A DNA stretch of 64,000 nucleotides from OCS155 cluster bacterium AG-422-J23 (GCA_003213625.1 QCMT01000003.1:1-64000), one strand, 5' to 3'; positions 35,418 through 45,230 are shown, counted from the stretch's first letter. Program-made: numbers and translations. Notes: generated by a model from the sequence alone, not told the origin.

Positions 35418-37124
35418 GTGAATACAAAAACACTAAGAATATCTTGTGCACAATTATCTTTTCCTGTTGGTGCGATCCAAGAAAATAAAGATAAAATAAT
35501 TAACACATTAAAAGAGGCTGAAAAAGTACATTCTGATATTGTCTTATTTCCAGAACTTGCACTAACAGGCTATCCTCCTGAAGATTTGCTACTAAGAGAA
35601 AGTTTTGTCGGAAAAAATTTTGCGGTTATGGAAGAGATTGCAGAGTTTTCTGGAAAAACAAGTGGTGTAATCGGGTTTGTTGATCGTAGCTTAAAGAAAC
35701 AAAAAAATGATAATGTTGACAGAGATATAGCCAATGCAGCTGCGATTGTTCAAAATGGTGATGTAAAAGGAATTTATCATAAATGTTTCCTACCTAATTA
35801 TTCCGTCTTTGATGAAGCAAGATATTTTGACAAAGGTACAAATCCTTCAACTCTTTTTTGGTACGAAGATATTGCTGTAGGGATAAATATATGTGAAGAT
35901 ATTTGGATCGAAGATGGTCCAGCCGAAGAACAAGTAAAAAAAGGAGCTTCAATCATATTAAATATAAATGCATCCCCATTTGATTTAAACAAAATTAACC
36001 AAAGGAAAGACAAAGTAAAGAATAAAGCAAAAAAACTAGGTGTACCAATTGTTTATCTAAATATGGTTGGTGGCCAAGATGAACTTGTTTTTGATGGTGG
36101 TTCATTTGTGGTTGATAAAAATGGAGAAATTATATACATGGCTCCACAATTTAAAGAAGACTTTTTTACTTTAGACGTTGAACTCGATATAAAAGATATT
36201 ATTTCAGAGTCAAATTTATATTTGAATGATAAGAATGTTGAGTTAGAACCATTAGTTAGTACAAAAGAGCTTGATAAAATCGAGTCAATGTATGCTGCTT
36301 TGAAATTAGGTCTATCTGACTATGTAACAAAAAACAAATTCAACAAAGTACTTGTTGGACTATCTGGTGGAATTGATTCAGCTTTAACGGCAACTATAGC
36401 TTGTGATGCGTTAACTCCAGAACGTGTCATAGGTGTTGCAATGCCATCAAAATACAATCCAGAATCATCCTTAGATGATGCAAAACAACTTGCTAAAAAC
36501 TTAGGTATAAACATTAAAAAAATCACTATTGAGGATACTGTTGAAAATATAAGAACATTAGTTTCTGCAAATATTGAAGAACAATTGAAAAGTGTCGTAG
36601 ATGAAAATATTCAGTCGAGGGTTAGAGGTAACCTCCTTATGGCACTATCAAATCAGTTAAATGCAATGGTTGTCTCTACAGGCAACAAATCAGAAATGGC
36701 CGTAGGCTATGCTACTTTGTATGGGGACCTAGTTGGAGGATTTGCGCTCCTTAAAGATGTTTACAAAGCAGATGTATATAATCTGGCAAAATATAGAAAT
36801 TCAATATCGGAGGTTATTCCACAAAACACCATAGACAAAGAACCAAGTGCAGAGCTTAGCGAAAATCAGTTTGATTCAGACTCTCTTCCTGATTACGACA
36901 CTTTAGATAAAATAATAAAACTTTATATTGAAGAAGACTTTTCCTCTGAGAAAATTATAAATTCTGGAATTGATAAGAATGTTGTATACGATGTGCTCGA
37001 AAAAATTGACAGAAATGAATATAAGAGAAATCAAGTCGCTCCTGGTGTAAAATTGACAAACAGAGCTTTTGGAAAAGATAGAAGAATGCCAATTACAAAT
37101 ACATATAAAAGGGAAAGAAATTAA
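35418..37124 (+). CDS. nadE: Glutamine-dependent NAD+ synthetase
   Basis: 568 residues. N-terminal nitrilase-type glutaminase domain with ALTGYPPEDLL (catalytic Glu), YHKCFLPNYSVFDE (Lys) and INICEDIW (Cys). The C-terminal synthetase has GLSGGIDSALT (P-loop), STGNKSEMAVGY and YGDLVGGFALLKDVYK. Ammonia made in the first domain amidates deamido-NAD. Start is GTG at 35418 with no clear ribosome site. The aminotransferase gene begins on the next base. Confidence 0.95.
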   Translation: MNTKTLRISCAQLSFPVGAIQENKDKIINTLKEAEKVHSDIVLFPELALTGYPPEDLLLRESFVGKNFAVMEEIAEFSGKTSGVIGFVDRSLKKQKNDNVDRDIANAAAIVQNGDVKGIYHKCFLPNYSVFDEARYFDKGTNPSTLFWYEDIAVGINICEDIWIEDGPAEEQVKKGASIILNINASPFDLNKINQRKDKVKNKAKKLGVPIVYLNMVGGQDELVFDGGSFVVDKNGEIIYMAPQFKEDFFTLDVELDIKDIISESNLYLNDKNVELEPLVSTKELDKIESMYAALKLGLSDYVTKNKFNKVLVGLSGGIDSALTATIACDALTPERVIGVAMPSKYNPESSLDDAKQLAKNLGINIKKITIEDTVENIRTLVSANIEEQLKSVVDENIQSRVRGNLLMALSNQLNAMVVSTGNKSEMAVGYATLYGDLVGGFALLKDVYKADVYNLAKYRNSISEVIPQNTIDKEPSAELSENQFDSDSLPDYDTLDKIIKLYIEEDFSSEKIINSGIDKNVVYDVLEKIDRNEYKRNQVAPGVKLTNRAFGKDRRMPITNTYKRERN

Positions 37125-37952
37125 ATGTATCTTATTAATGGGGTAGAGGTATCAAAAGAAGAATTTAATATACCTGTAGAAAACCTAGCTATTTGGAGAG
37201 GTGATGGAATTTTTGAAGCAATAGCCATACATAAAGGCTATTTATTTGGAATCGACAAGCACATGGAAAGATTCGCCCAATCTGCAGAAAAAATGTTTTT
37301 CAAGAATATTAATTTTCAAGAAATAAAAGATAATCTTATTTCAATTGCTTCAAATTATGATGATGGCTACATGAGGGTAATTATTGGAAGAGGCTCGGAT
37401 AAAGATAAAAGTGATGTCTATATTTTTTATCAAGAACTAATAAACTTCCCTGAGAGCTTCACATTACAATCTCACTTGGCGCACTGGCATGCTGGAGGTG
37501 ATTTTGATTTAAATGAAGTAAAAAATATTGGTTCAAAATCAATTTCCTACGCAATGAATCTTAATCAGACAAGATTAGCTGAAAAAAACGGGTACACAGA
37601 TTCATTGTTATTGAACAAAGATGGAATAGTACTAGAGGGTCCAACATTTTGTGTAAGTTGGATAATTGATAACAAAATTTATGTACCTGATTTAGAACTT
37701 GGAATATTGGATTCCATTACTCGCCGCTCTCTCATAGACATAGCAAACGAGACAGATTTAGATTTAGAAATTTCCAGAATTCATATTAATGATATTTATA
37801 ATGTCGATACAGTTTTTGCCCTATCAACAGCTAAACATGCAATTTTTGTAAGTAAAATTGATGACCAAGTTTATACTCAATCGCCTCTTTTAGAGAGAAT
37901 CCGACATTCATTTACTGAATTTATTGAAAAAGAAAGACAATTAAACAAGTAA
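37125..37952 (+). CDS. Class IV aminotransferase family protein (PabC/IlvE-like)
   Basis: 275 residues of the fold-type IV PLP family. WRGDGIFEAIAIHKGYLFGIDKHMERF is the N-terminal family pattern, MNLNQTRLAEKNGYTDSLLLN follows the PLP lysine region, and ILDSITRRSLIDIA holds the phosphate-binding turn. It may be 4-amino-4-deoxychorismate lyase (folate) or a branched-chain/D-amino acid transaminase; sequence alone does not settle it. The selD ribosome site overlaps its end. Confidence 0.85.
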   Translation: MYLINGVEVSKEEFNIPVENLAIWRGDGIFEAIAIHKGYLFGIDKHMERFAQSAEKMFFKNINFQEIKDNLISIASNYDDGYMRVIIGRGSDKDKSDVYIFYQELINFPESFTLQSHLAHWHAGGDFDLNEVKNIGSKSISYAMNLNQTRLAEKNGYTDSLLLNKDGIVLEGPTFCVSWIIDNKIYVPDLELGILDSITRRSLIDIANETDLDLEISRIHINDIYNVDTVFALSTAKHAIFVSKIDDQVYTQSPLLERIRHSFTEFIEKERQLNK

Positions 37953-37954
37953 TC

Positions 37955-37962
37955 AAAGGAGG
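37955..37962 (+). promoter_or_regulatory. Strong Shine-Dalgarno fixing the selD TTG start
   Basis: AAAGGAGG is the best ribosome-binding match seen in this part of the window. It lies five bases before TTG at 37968 and 78 bases before the first uninterrupted start candidate at 38040, so translation must begin upstream of the TGA. Confidence 0.85.
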
Positions 37963-37967
37963 TTCAA

Positions 37968-38990
37968 TTGAGATTAACTGAATACTCTCATGGCGCTGGT
38001 TGAGCTTGTAAACTCTCACCTGGTGAGCTTGCTCAAGTTTTGACGCAATTTAAAAATCATAAAGCTACTGAATCTCCAAATTTATTAGTTGGACTAAATA
38101 ATCCTGATGATGGAGGAGTTATTCAAGTTGGTGATCAAAAAATAATTCAAACTGTTGATTTTTTTACTCCCATTCTTGATAATCCTTACGATTGGGGAAG
38201 AGTAGCAGCGGCAAATGCGCTATCAGATGTATATGCAATGGGAGGAGAACCTATTTCAGCTTTGCAGTTAGTTTGTTGGCCTCGTAGTGAAATAAGTTTT
38301 GATATATTGTCTGAGGTGATTAAAGGTGGTCTTGACACAATGCAAAAAGCAAATTGTACTGTCATTGGAGGTCACAGTATCGATGACAAAGAACCAAAAT
38401 ATGGTTTCTCAATCACTGGTGTTATAAAAGATAAGATATTTAAAAATAATGAAATTAAGGATGGAGATAGACTTTTTTTAACAAAACCAATAGGAACTGG
38501 AATTATTACAACTGCAATTAAAAGAGGAATTGCTTCTGACGAAAGCATAAAAATTGTAACCGACATTATGACTGAACTAAATAAAAAATCTTTAAATTTT
38601 TCACTGGATAATAATGCAAATGCAATTACAGATATAACTGGTTTTGGATTGTTGGGGCATTTGTATGAAATGCTGAATTATTCTAAATTATCAGCAACAA
38701 TTAAATTTGATTCTGTTCCTTTGATTGAAAATATTTATGACTATCTGGATAAAGAAATATTTCCTTCTGGAAGCTTGAGAAACTATGAATACCTATCAGA
38801 CAAACTTATTTCTGATCTGGATGAGCAATCTTTAAAAATACTATGTGATGCACAAACTAATGGTGGCTTTCTCATTTCAATACCTAAGAACCAAAATATT
38901 AAACTTCAAAAAGATATGGAGCTTAACAAAAATATTTGGGAAATAGGTGAAATTAATTCTAAATATAATGAAAAGATAAATATTATTTAA
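37968..38990 (+). CDS. selD: Selenophosphate synthetase, itself a selenoprotein
   Basis: Makes selenophosphate from selenide and ATP for Sec-tRNA synthesis. 340 residues when TTG 37968 is the start and TGA 38001-38003 is Sec12. The N-terminus then reads YSHGAGUACKLSPGEL, which aligns exactly with E. coli YSHGAGCGCKISP, Sec replacing catalytic Cys17. Downstream: DFFTPILDNPYDWGRVAAANALSDVYAMGG and GGHSIDDKEP, the family core. Stop-delimited calling begins at 38040 and loses the active site. SelA, SelB and tRNA-Sec must lie outside this window. Confidence 0.95.
38002..38034 (+). promoter_or_regulatory. Candidate SECIS hairpin in selD
   Basis: Inner stem CTCAC (38015-38019) / GTGAG (38023-38027) with loop CTG, and outer pairs GAGC (38002-38005) / GCTC (38031-38034). 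The loop starts 16 bases after the TGA, within known bacterial SECIS spacing. The three-base loop is small, so the in-vivo fold may differ. Confidence 0.55.
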
Positions 38991-38993
38991 AAG

Positions 38994-39914
38994 ATGATAA
39001 AAACAATTGCTAAAGTTTTTGCTTTCACTTCCATATTCAAGAATTTGGTTTTGACTCAAAAAAGTAAAACAGAAGGAATAACCCAATTACATCCTATAAA
39101 GATTCCTGGAAGAACTGTCTTTGTGAGAGAAAAAGAATATTTTATAAGAGAAAACATTGTTGAGGGCACAATACCAATTGTTTTTCTGCATAGTTGGGGT
39201 ACTGACTCACTTGGGAGTTGGTTTAATGTTCTTCCAAAAATTAAAAATATTAGTTCATTTATAACTATTGATTTTAAAAATCATGGAAGATCGGATGCCA
39301 GTTGGGAAAGATGGAGTGTTGATGAGAATGCAGACATAGTAATAAGCATTCTAGATGAATTAAATGTATCAGAATGCCATTTTGTAGGTTGGTCCATGGG
39401 AAGTGCAGTTGCACTAACAATATCCAAAAAAATTCCGGAAAGAATAAATAAAATGATTTTGGTTACACCATTTAGCTGGATCGAGGGAGAGAGGTATAAA
39501 GACAACTTTCTTTTCAAATTACTTGTTGGTGGTGTAAGGATTAGAGAAAGACTTTTTCCCAACAAAAATCCACAATCTAAATATTCTTTTCTTAAAAAAT
39601 CTAGTGCTCTAAAAAATGAGTTTACTGATTGGGCGTGGAACAATCTTCATCGTTCTAAAGATGATTTTATCTATGGAGATGGTGGAAGACACGTAGTAGC
39701 TTTTGATTCAAGAGACTGGCTAGGTGATATTGAAACTGAAACCTTGGCGCTAATTGGTGGTAAAGACAGTCTTGTACCTCAAAAAGCATCGCAAGAAGTA
39801 ACTACAAAAATGCAAAATATTACATCAATAACATTTACTAATGCACTTCATGGAATACCATGGACACATGATGAAGAACTTGTTGAAGAACTCACTAAAT
39901 TTTTAAATTTATGA
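38994..39914 (+). CDS. Alpha/beta hydrolase
   Basis: 306 residues. Oxyanion region VFLHSWGTDSLGSW, nucleophile elbow VGWSMGSAV (Ser), acid region LALIGGKDSLVP (Asp) and a late ALHGIPWTH (His) complete the triad. No signal peptide; the first 50 residues carry a hydrophobic/basic stretch. Substrate unknown. It overlaps the glycosyltransferase by ATGA, so the two may modify a common cell-surface molecule (inference). Confidence 0.88.
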   Translation: MIKTIAKVFAFTSIFKNLVLTQKSKTEGITQLHPIKIPGRTVFVREKEYFIRENIVEGTIPIVFLHSWGTDSLGSWFNVLPKIKNISSFITIDFKNHGRSDASWERWSVDENADIVISILDELNVSECHFVGWSMGSAVALTISKKIPERINKMILVTPFSWIEGERYKDNFLFKLLVGGVRIRERLFPNKNPQSKYSFLKKSSALKNEFTDWAWNNLHRSKDDFIYGDGGRHVVAFDSRDWLGDIETETLALIGGKDSLVPQKASQEVTTKMQNITSITFTNALHGIPWTHDEELVEELTKFLNL

Positions 39915-41041
39915 AAAATGTTCTATTTATTGCACCCACTACATATCAACTTCCATTAACTGAAAACTTAAAAAAAAAGTTCATTACATTAAGTGAAGTT
40001 TGTAATGTTTCTGTTCTAGCTTTTGCAAACAGTAAAACTTTTTTAAACGAGACGTATGGAAACTTCTACTTAAATAAGAAGATAAAAAATCGTTTAATAA
40101 ATTATTTTAGAATTATTCAAATTTCAATCTTTACCACCCACAAAATTATTAAAAAGGAAAATATAGATATTGTATGTTTTCAAGATCCAGTATCTTCTTT
40201 TTTTTCAATTCTATTTTTAAAGGTAAGAAGAGCTGAAGTAAAAATAGTTGTTGAAACTCATGGTGATTTCATCGAGACCTTGAGTTTAGAGAAAAATTTG
40301 GTTTTACCAATGTTGTACAAAAAACTATTTTACATAATGGCCAAATACTCTATTGGTAAATCAAATATTATAAGAGCAGTTTCATCTTCGACTGAACAAC
40401 AAGTTTTAGATATAGATTCTTCAAAAAGTGTTGTAAGGTTTCCTGCTTGGATTGATTTTAAGGATTTTCAAAATATTGAACCTAAGCCACCTTCTAAAGA
40501 CAAATTTAATATTCTATTTATTGGAAGTGTGACAGATAGAAAAAAACCTCATATGATAATTGAGGCAATTCAAAGAATCAATGACAAAAGTTATCACTTA
40601 TCAATTGTTGGACCCGCTCCTAATGAAAAATATTTTAAAGAGCTCAAAGACTTAATAGATAAATCAGACCTTCAAAATCAAGTTTCATTGATAGGGCCAG
40701 TTGATAGGGAAAGTGTTAAAGATTATTATTCAACTTCAAATTTAATGATTCTACCCTCAATATCAGAGGGGCTTGCACGGGTAATTTTCGAATCACAAGT
40801 AGCAATGTGCCCAGTACTTGTTACAGACGCTCCTGGAATGAGTGATATTGTTATTGATGGTCAAACAGGATATGTATTTGAAAGTAATAATCTAGATAGC
40901 CTCTCCTTAAAGATTGAATATATAAAAAATAACTATGATGAGGCATCTTTAGTTGCTAAGAATGCAAAGGGATTTATTTTATCTAATTATTCTGAAGATA
41001 ATTTTAAATTTAGTTTCAAAAAACTTTTTGATACGGTTTAA
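39911..41041 (+). CDS. Glycosyltransferase family 4-like protein
   Basis: 376 residues of the GT-B fold. The C-terminal domain shows FIGSVTDRKKPHMIIEAIQ, VGPAPNEKYFKELKDL, LIGPVDRESVKDYYSTSNLMILPSISEGLARVIFES (the EX7E-type region) and a GQTGYVFES loop. The N-terminal acceptor domain is Lys-rich and without a clear relative. It probably glycosylates a surface polymer or lipid; donor and acceptor are unknown. Confidence 0.87.
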   Translation: MKNVLFIAPTTYQLPLTENLKKKFITLSEVCNVSVLAFANSKTFLNETYGNFYLNKKIKNRLINYFRIIQISIFTTHKIIKKENIDIVCFQDPVSSFFSILFLKVRRAEVKIVVETHGDFIETLSLEKNLVLPMLYKKLFYIMAKYSIGKSNIIRAVSSSTEQQVLDIDSSKSVVRFPAWIDFKDFQNIEPKPPSKDKFNILFIGSVTDRKKPHMIIEAIQRINDKSYHLSIVGPAPNEKYFKELKDLIDKSDLQNQVSLIGPVDRESVKDYYSTSNLMILPSISEGLARVIFESQVAMCPVLVTDAPGMSDIVIDGQTGYVFESNNLDSLSLKIEYIKNNYDEASLVAKNAKGFILSNYSEDNFKFSFKKLFDTV

Positions 41042-41078
41042 TTTCAAAACTGTCCACGCAACTTGCTATTCTTGTAAC

Positions 41079-42104
41079 ATGGAAATTTTATTTTTAGGGA
41101 TAATTTCAGTGCTTTTAATCGCAATTTTATATTTTGTTACAAAAAAAGATAATTCTGAAGAACAAAATAAGGACGAATATTTGATTAAAGGAATTGTTAG
41201 TGAAATTATTGAAAATGAAGAATCTCAAATTTATAAATTATTAAACAAATCAGATCAAACTGTAAAAGAATTTCTTGAAAAAACTGGTGAAATAAAAAGT
41301 TCTATATCAGGAGTAGATCAACAAACTCGAAATTTAATATCAGTATTAAACAATAATCAAAGTAGGGGTCAGTGGGCTGAGTTTCAAGTTGAAGATCTTC
41401 TAGGAATTATGGATTATAAAGAAGGGATCCATTACGAAACTCAAAAAATAATGAAGAGTGGTACAAAACCCGACTTTACTTTTTACCTTCCAGATGACAA
41501 ATCGATCAATATGGATTCAAAATTCCCGCTTACGATATATATGGAAATTTCAAAACTTAATAGAGATTTAGAAGATGAAACTTTAGATGAAATAGCAAGA
41601 CGAGAAATAACAGACTCTATTAAGGCCAAAACTAAAGAATTTTTAGATAAAGCAATTAAAACAAAAATTGATGATACTGCTTCGAGAGAGGGCTACATTG
41701 CTCCTGATGAAGATACCGTAGACTTTGTTTTAATGTATATTCCACTTGAGAATTTATATCACTTTCTTCTTACTTCAGTTATTGGTTCTTCAAAAACACC
41801 AGTTATTGAATATGCTTTTTCAAGGAAAGTTATATTAGTAAGCCCACAAACACTAATGGCCTATCTTGAAACAATAAGACATTCAATGAAATTATTTAGT
41901 TTACAAACCGATACTAAGAATATTCTTGCTACTCATGAAAAAATAAAAAATGAAATTAGGAAATTTATTGATTCATTTGATGATGTAACAAAGAGATTAG
42001 ATCAAACTGTTCAATCGTTTGAATCTTTAAAGACTACAAGAGTCAATAAACTTGAAAAATCATTTGAAGAACTTGATCAGGTAAATAAACAACTTGAAGA
42101 TTAA
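41079..42104 (+). CDS. rmuC: DNA recombination protein RmuC homologue
   Basis: 341 residues from ATG 41079, which places a membrane helix (FLGIISVLLIAILYFVT) at the N-terminus as in RmuC; the longer reading from 40953 lies in the glycosyltransferase gene. Then coiled-coil, core QSRGQWAEFQVEDLLGIMDYKEGIHYETQ, PDFTFYLPDDKSINMDSKFPL (nuclease-like Asp/Glu residues) and a coiled-coil tail. RmuC limits sequence inversion between repeats in E. coli. Stop interlocks with the convergent CoA-binding gene. Confidence 0.9.
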   Translation: MEILFLGIISVLLIAILYFVTKKDNSEEQNKDEYLIKGIVSEIIENEESQIYKLLNKSDQTVKEFLEKTGEIKSSISGVDQQTRNLISVLNNNQSRGQWAEFQVEDLLGIMDYKEGIHYETQKIMKSGTKPDFTFYLPDDKSINMDSKFPLTIYMEISKLNRDLEDETLDEIARREITDSIKAKTKEFLDKAIKTKIDDTASREGYIAPDEDTVDFVLMYIPLENLYHFLLTSVIGSSKTPVIEYAFSRKVILVSPQTLMAYLETIRHSMKLFSLQTDTKNILATHEKIKNEIRKFIDSFDDVTKRLDQTVQSFESLKTTRVNKLEKSFEELDQVNKQLED

Positions 42105-42493
42105 TAATTAGAAGATAATCTTGTTACAACCATAATGCATTTGTCATCTATGTAATTTTTTTTGTTAATTTTTAAGAATTCTGAGATTTCATCACTTTCT
42201 GCACCTGGTTGGTACCAAAAATTGTCATACCCTTTCTCAACCAAATCCCTTGTAACAACTAATCCTTCATCTGGAGGTATTACGAAATTGATTATTGTGG
42301 GGATTTCTTCAAGCATTTCAATATTTTTATATGCTTTAAGTCCTTCAATTTCTTTTTCTTTCTTGTTAACCGGATAAACAGTGTATCCCTTTTTTGTTAA
42401 GTCTAATAAAATTTTATTTCCATATTTTCTGGGATCATTTGATGATCCAATCAGAGCAATAGAGTTACTTTTATTCTTTAAAGATTCAATCAA
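42101..42493 (-). CDS. CoA-binding domain protein (YccU-like)
   Basis: 130-residue Rossmann protein. SIALIGSSNDPRKYGNKILLDLTKKGYTVYPVNKKEKEIEGLKAY is the CoA-binding domain start, followed by INFVIPPDEGLVV and a Gln/Pro region FWYQPGAE. The role of YccU proteins is not established. It follows the acyl-CoA dehydrogenase with no gap, so a shared link to CoA metabolism is plausible. Confidence 0.85.
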   Translation of the reverse strand: MIESLKNKSNSIALIGSSNDPRKYGNKILLDLTKKGYTVYPVNKKEKEIEGLKAYKNIEMLEEIPTIINFVIPPDEGLVVTRDLVEKGYDNFWYQPGAESDEISEFLKINKKNYIDDKCIMVVTRLSSNY

Positions 42494-44284
42494 TTAGAAA
42501 TTATCAGCCTTCATGGCATAAAGATCATCTTTACCTGCTGTGACAGCTGAAGCATAACCAGATGTCAATGGAAGCAGTTGTTCCATGTAAAATTTTGAAA
42601 GGGTTAATTTATCGGTATAAAACTCATCATTAGTTTCTTTAAATTTTTTGTTTGCCAAAATAGCAGCTTTACCCATATAGTATCCACCAAGAACTTGTCC
42701 AAACATTTTCAAATAAGGTGTAGCAGCAGCACTTGCGTCAACAAGTTCTCCTTCTAACATTCTTCCACCAAGCCATAATGTAACCTCGGATAATGTAGAG
42801 ACTTCTTTTTCAAGCTTTTCTGCCATAGATACAATTACTTCATCATCTTTCTTCATTTCCTCGATAAGTTCATTTACATCACCCAATAATCTTTGCATTG
42901 CTTGACCATTGTCTAATGGGAGTTTTCTAAACATTAAATCTAAGGCTTGAATTCCATTTGTTCCTTCATAAATTGGTGCAATTCTTGAATCCCTCAGATA
43001 TTGAGCTACTCCAGTCTCTTCGACATAACCCATTCCACCATAAACTTGTATAGCCATAGAAGAAAGCTCAACTCCTAAATCTGATATCCATGCTTTAGTA
43101 ATTGGAGTCAAGATTCCACATCTTTCCTCACCAAAAGCCTTCATTTCCTCATCTTCTGCAAAGTATTCTACATCCAGCATTAATTGATTGTCATACATCA
43201 TATATCTCATTGCATCAACGTATGATTTAATTGTCATAAGCATTCTTCTAACATCCGCATGATCAATAATTGTTGAATTTTTAGCATCCTCTTTTGACAT
43301 TCCAACAGGGCGACCTTGGACTCTATCCCTAGCATATTGGGCAGCACCCTGAAGAGATCCTGATGCGCAAGCAAGACCTTGTCCACCTACCCATACTCTC
43401 GCCTCATTCATCATTGTGAACATGTAGTTAAGGCCTCTGTTTTCTTCTCCAACTAAATAGCCAACTGACTCGTTATATTCCATAACACATGTTGGACTTG
43501 CGTGAATACCTAATTTTTCCTCGATAGAGATACATGTGACATTGTTGCTTTCTCCAGAAGAGCCATCTTCATTGACCATCATTTTTGGAACTATAAACAT
43601 AGAAATACCTTTTGTTCCTTCAGGTGAACCAGGTACTTTTGCAAGTACTAAATGAATGATGTTGTCAGTCATATCATGTTCTCCAAAAGTAATCCAAACT
43701 TTTGTTCCAGTTATTTTATAAGTTCCATCATCTTGAGGCTCTGCTTTTGTAGTGATTGTTCCAAGATCAGATCCTGATTGTGGCTCACTAAGGTTCATAG
43801 TCCCTGTCCACTCACCTGAAACTAATTTAGGTAAAAACTTTTCTTTTTGTTCTTCACTTCCATGAAAATTAATTGCTGAAATTGCTCCGGCACTTAAACC
43901 TGGTGCTAGTCCAAAAGCGAGATTTGCACTACTTAAAATTTCAAGAGTTCCTCCGGAGAGTGCAATTGGCATTCCTCCTCCGCCAATTTCTGATGGTAAC
44001 GAAATTGAAGCCCACCCAGCTTCGGCAAATCTTTTATAAGCTTCGACAAATTCAGGTGGCATCGATACTTTTCCGTTATCAATAGTCGCCCCTTGTTGGT
44101 CACCAATTGCATTTATTGGTGCCAAAACTTCTTCTGCAAATTTTGCACATTCTTCCATAGTTGGAATGACAATATCTTCAGTGAAGTCACTAAATGCTGG
44201 TATTTTACCAATAACGTCATAAGTGTCTACTACTTCGTATCCAAACACTATATCTTTAATTGGGGCCTTGTATGCGACAGCCAT
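42494..44284 (-). CDS. Acyl-CoA dehydrogenase, long (DmdC-like) subfamily
   Basis: 596 residues, matching the roughly 600-residue group with an extra N-terminal helix block and C-terminal domain. FAD-domain motifs: GTMNLSEPQSGSDLG, KITGTKVWITFGEHD, GLNYMFTMMNEARVWVGGQG, and the catalytic Glu in APIYEGTNGIQALDL. The group includes DmdC (3-methylmercaptopropionyl-CoA dehydrogenase of DMSP breakdown) and other fatty acyl-CoA dehydrogenases; sequence reading cannot pick one. No dmdA/B/D genes are nearby. Confidence 0.88.
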   Translation of the reverse strand: MAVAYKAPIKDIVFGYEVVDTYDVIGKIPAFSDFTEDIVIPTMEECAKFAEEVLAPINAIGDQQGATIDNGKVSMPPEFVEAYKRFAEAGWASISLPSEIGGGGMPIALSGGTLEILSSANLAFGLAPGLSAGAISAINFHGSEEQKEKFLPKLVSGEWTGTMNLSEPQSGSDLGTITTKAEPQDDGTYKITGTKVWITFGEHDMTDNIIHLVLAKVPGSPEGTKGISMFIVPKMMVNEDGSSGESNNVTCISIEEKLGIHASPTCVMEYNESVGYLVGEENRGLNYMFTMMNEARVWVGGQGLACASGSLQGAAQYARDRVQGRPVGMSKEDAKNSTIIDHADVRRMLMTIKSYVDAMRYMMYDNQLMLDVEYFAEDEEMKAFGEERCGILTPITKAWISDLGVELSSMAIQVYGGMGYVEETGVAQYLRDSRIAPIYEGTNGIQALDLMFRKLPLDNGQAMQRLLGDVNELIEEMKKDDEVIVSMAEKLEKEVSTLSEVTLWLGGRMLEGELVDASAAATPYLKMFGQVLGGYYMGKAAILANKKFKETNDEFYTDKLTLSKFYMEQLLPLTSGYASAVTAGKDDLYAMKADNF

Positions 44285-44323
44285 ATTCTATTTTAAACGT
44301 AAAGTAACAAAATTATAAAATTC

Positions 44324-45169
44324 TCAGCGCGGTTTTATTTCAATTAATTCTGAGACTTCCTTTATTTTCTCCATAGTGGGAAGTTCATTAGTTCCAGCAA
44401 CAATTGCTCCAGATGCACACGCACCTTTAACATTCTCAATTAAGTTTTCTACACCAAATGCACCAATGTATGCAGCTGTTGCATCTCCAGCCCCAGTTGA
44501 ATTTACAGTTTTGAAATCTGGCGGTGTAATTTCTAAAACCCCATCTTTACTAATCAACCTTGCAGGAAGATTTGATGATGTTAAAAGAATCCAATCAACG
44601 TATTCTTCATTTATTAATCTGTTTGCTTCAATCACATCAATTTCATCTTTACTTACAACTAAAAAATTAATTCTGTAAGTAATTTCTTCTTGATAGCCTG
44701 CCTGTGTAATAAACACATCATGGCTTATACTTTCTAAATCTTGTTTTATAAACGGAATAGAATACCTATCTACTATCAATGAGTCAAAGTTTTTAACTTC
44801 TTTTAAATTATTCCACTTACAAAAGTTATAACCCGAGGAAATTATTGTCCTTTCACCATTTTTATCTACATAAATCGAACAAGTTGGAGTATCGTGATTT
44901 TCAAAAATTATATTTTCGTAGTTTATGTTTGAATTTTCAAAATGTTTGATCATATATTTACCAAATTCATCACTTCCTATACTATTTCCTGCGACCCCAA
45001 CATTAAGACCCCAGTTGGCTATATTTTCAGCACAATTAGTTGCTGTACCTCCTGCTCTGATTAGGTATTTATTACTCCTTATGTCTCCACCTAAATTCGG
45101 GAGTTCATCGATGAAATATATAAAATCAGGATTCAGAGTGCCAAAACTCAATATATTTTTAAAAGACAT
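44324..45169 (-). CDS. PfkB-family sugar kinase
   Basis: 281 residues of the ribokinase fold. GGDIRSNKYLIRAGGTATNCAENIANWGL is the PfkB N-terminal signature (substrate GG motif), GVAGNSIGSDEFG follows, and NSTGAGDATAAYIGAFG holds the anion hole and catalytic Asp. Substrate unknown (ribose, fructose or nucleoside types all possible). It stands alone on the minus strand with 40- and 60-base flanks. Confidence 0.88.
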   Translation of the reverse strand: MSFKNILSFGTLNPDFIYFIDELPNLGGDIRSNKYLIRAGGTATNCAENIANWGLNVGVAGNSIGSDEFGKYMIKHFENSNINYENIIFENHDTPTCSIYVDKNGERTIISSGYNFCKWNNLKEVKNFDSLIVDRYSIPFIKQDLESISHDVFITQAGYQEEITYRINFLVVSKDEIDVIEANRLINEEYVDWILLTSSNLPARLISKDGVLEITPPDFKTVNSTGAGDATAAYIGAFGVENLIENVKGACASGAIVAGTNELPTMEKIKEVSELIEIKPR

Positions 45170-45230
45170 AGTTACTATTCTATGCTTTAAAAATTTATCA
45201 TATAAGCCGAATTTTGTTTAAATATTAACT

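Noticed and set aside
38040-38990. SelD starting at TTG 38040
   Set aside because: This start lacks a good ribosome site and omits the catalytic YSHGAGUACK segment that lies in frame upstream across the TGA.
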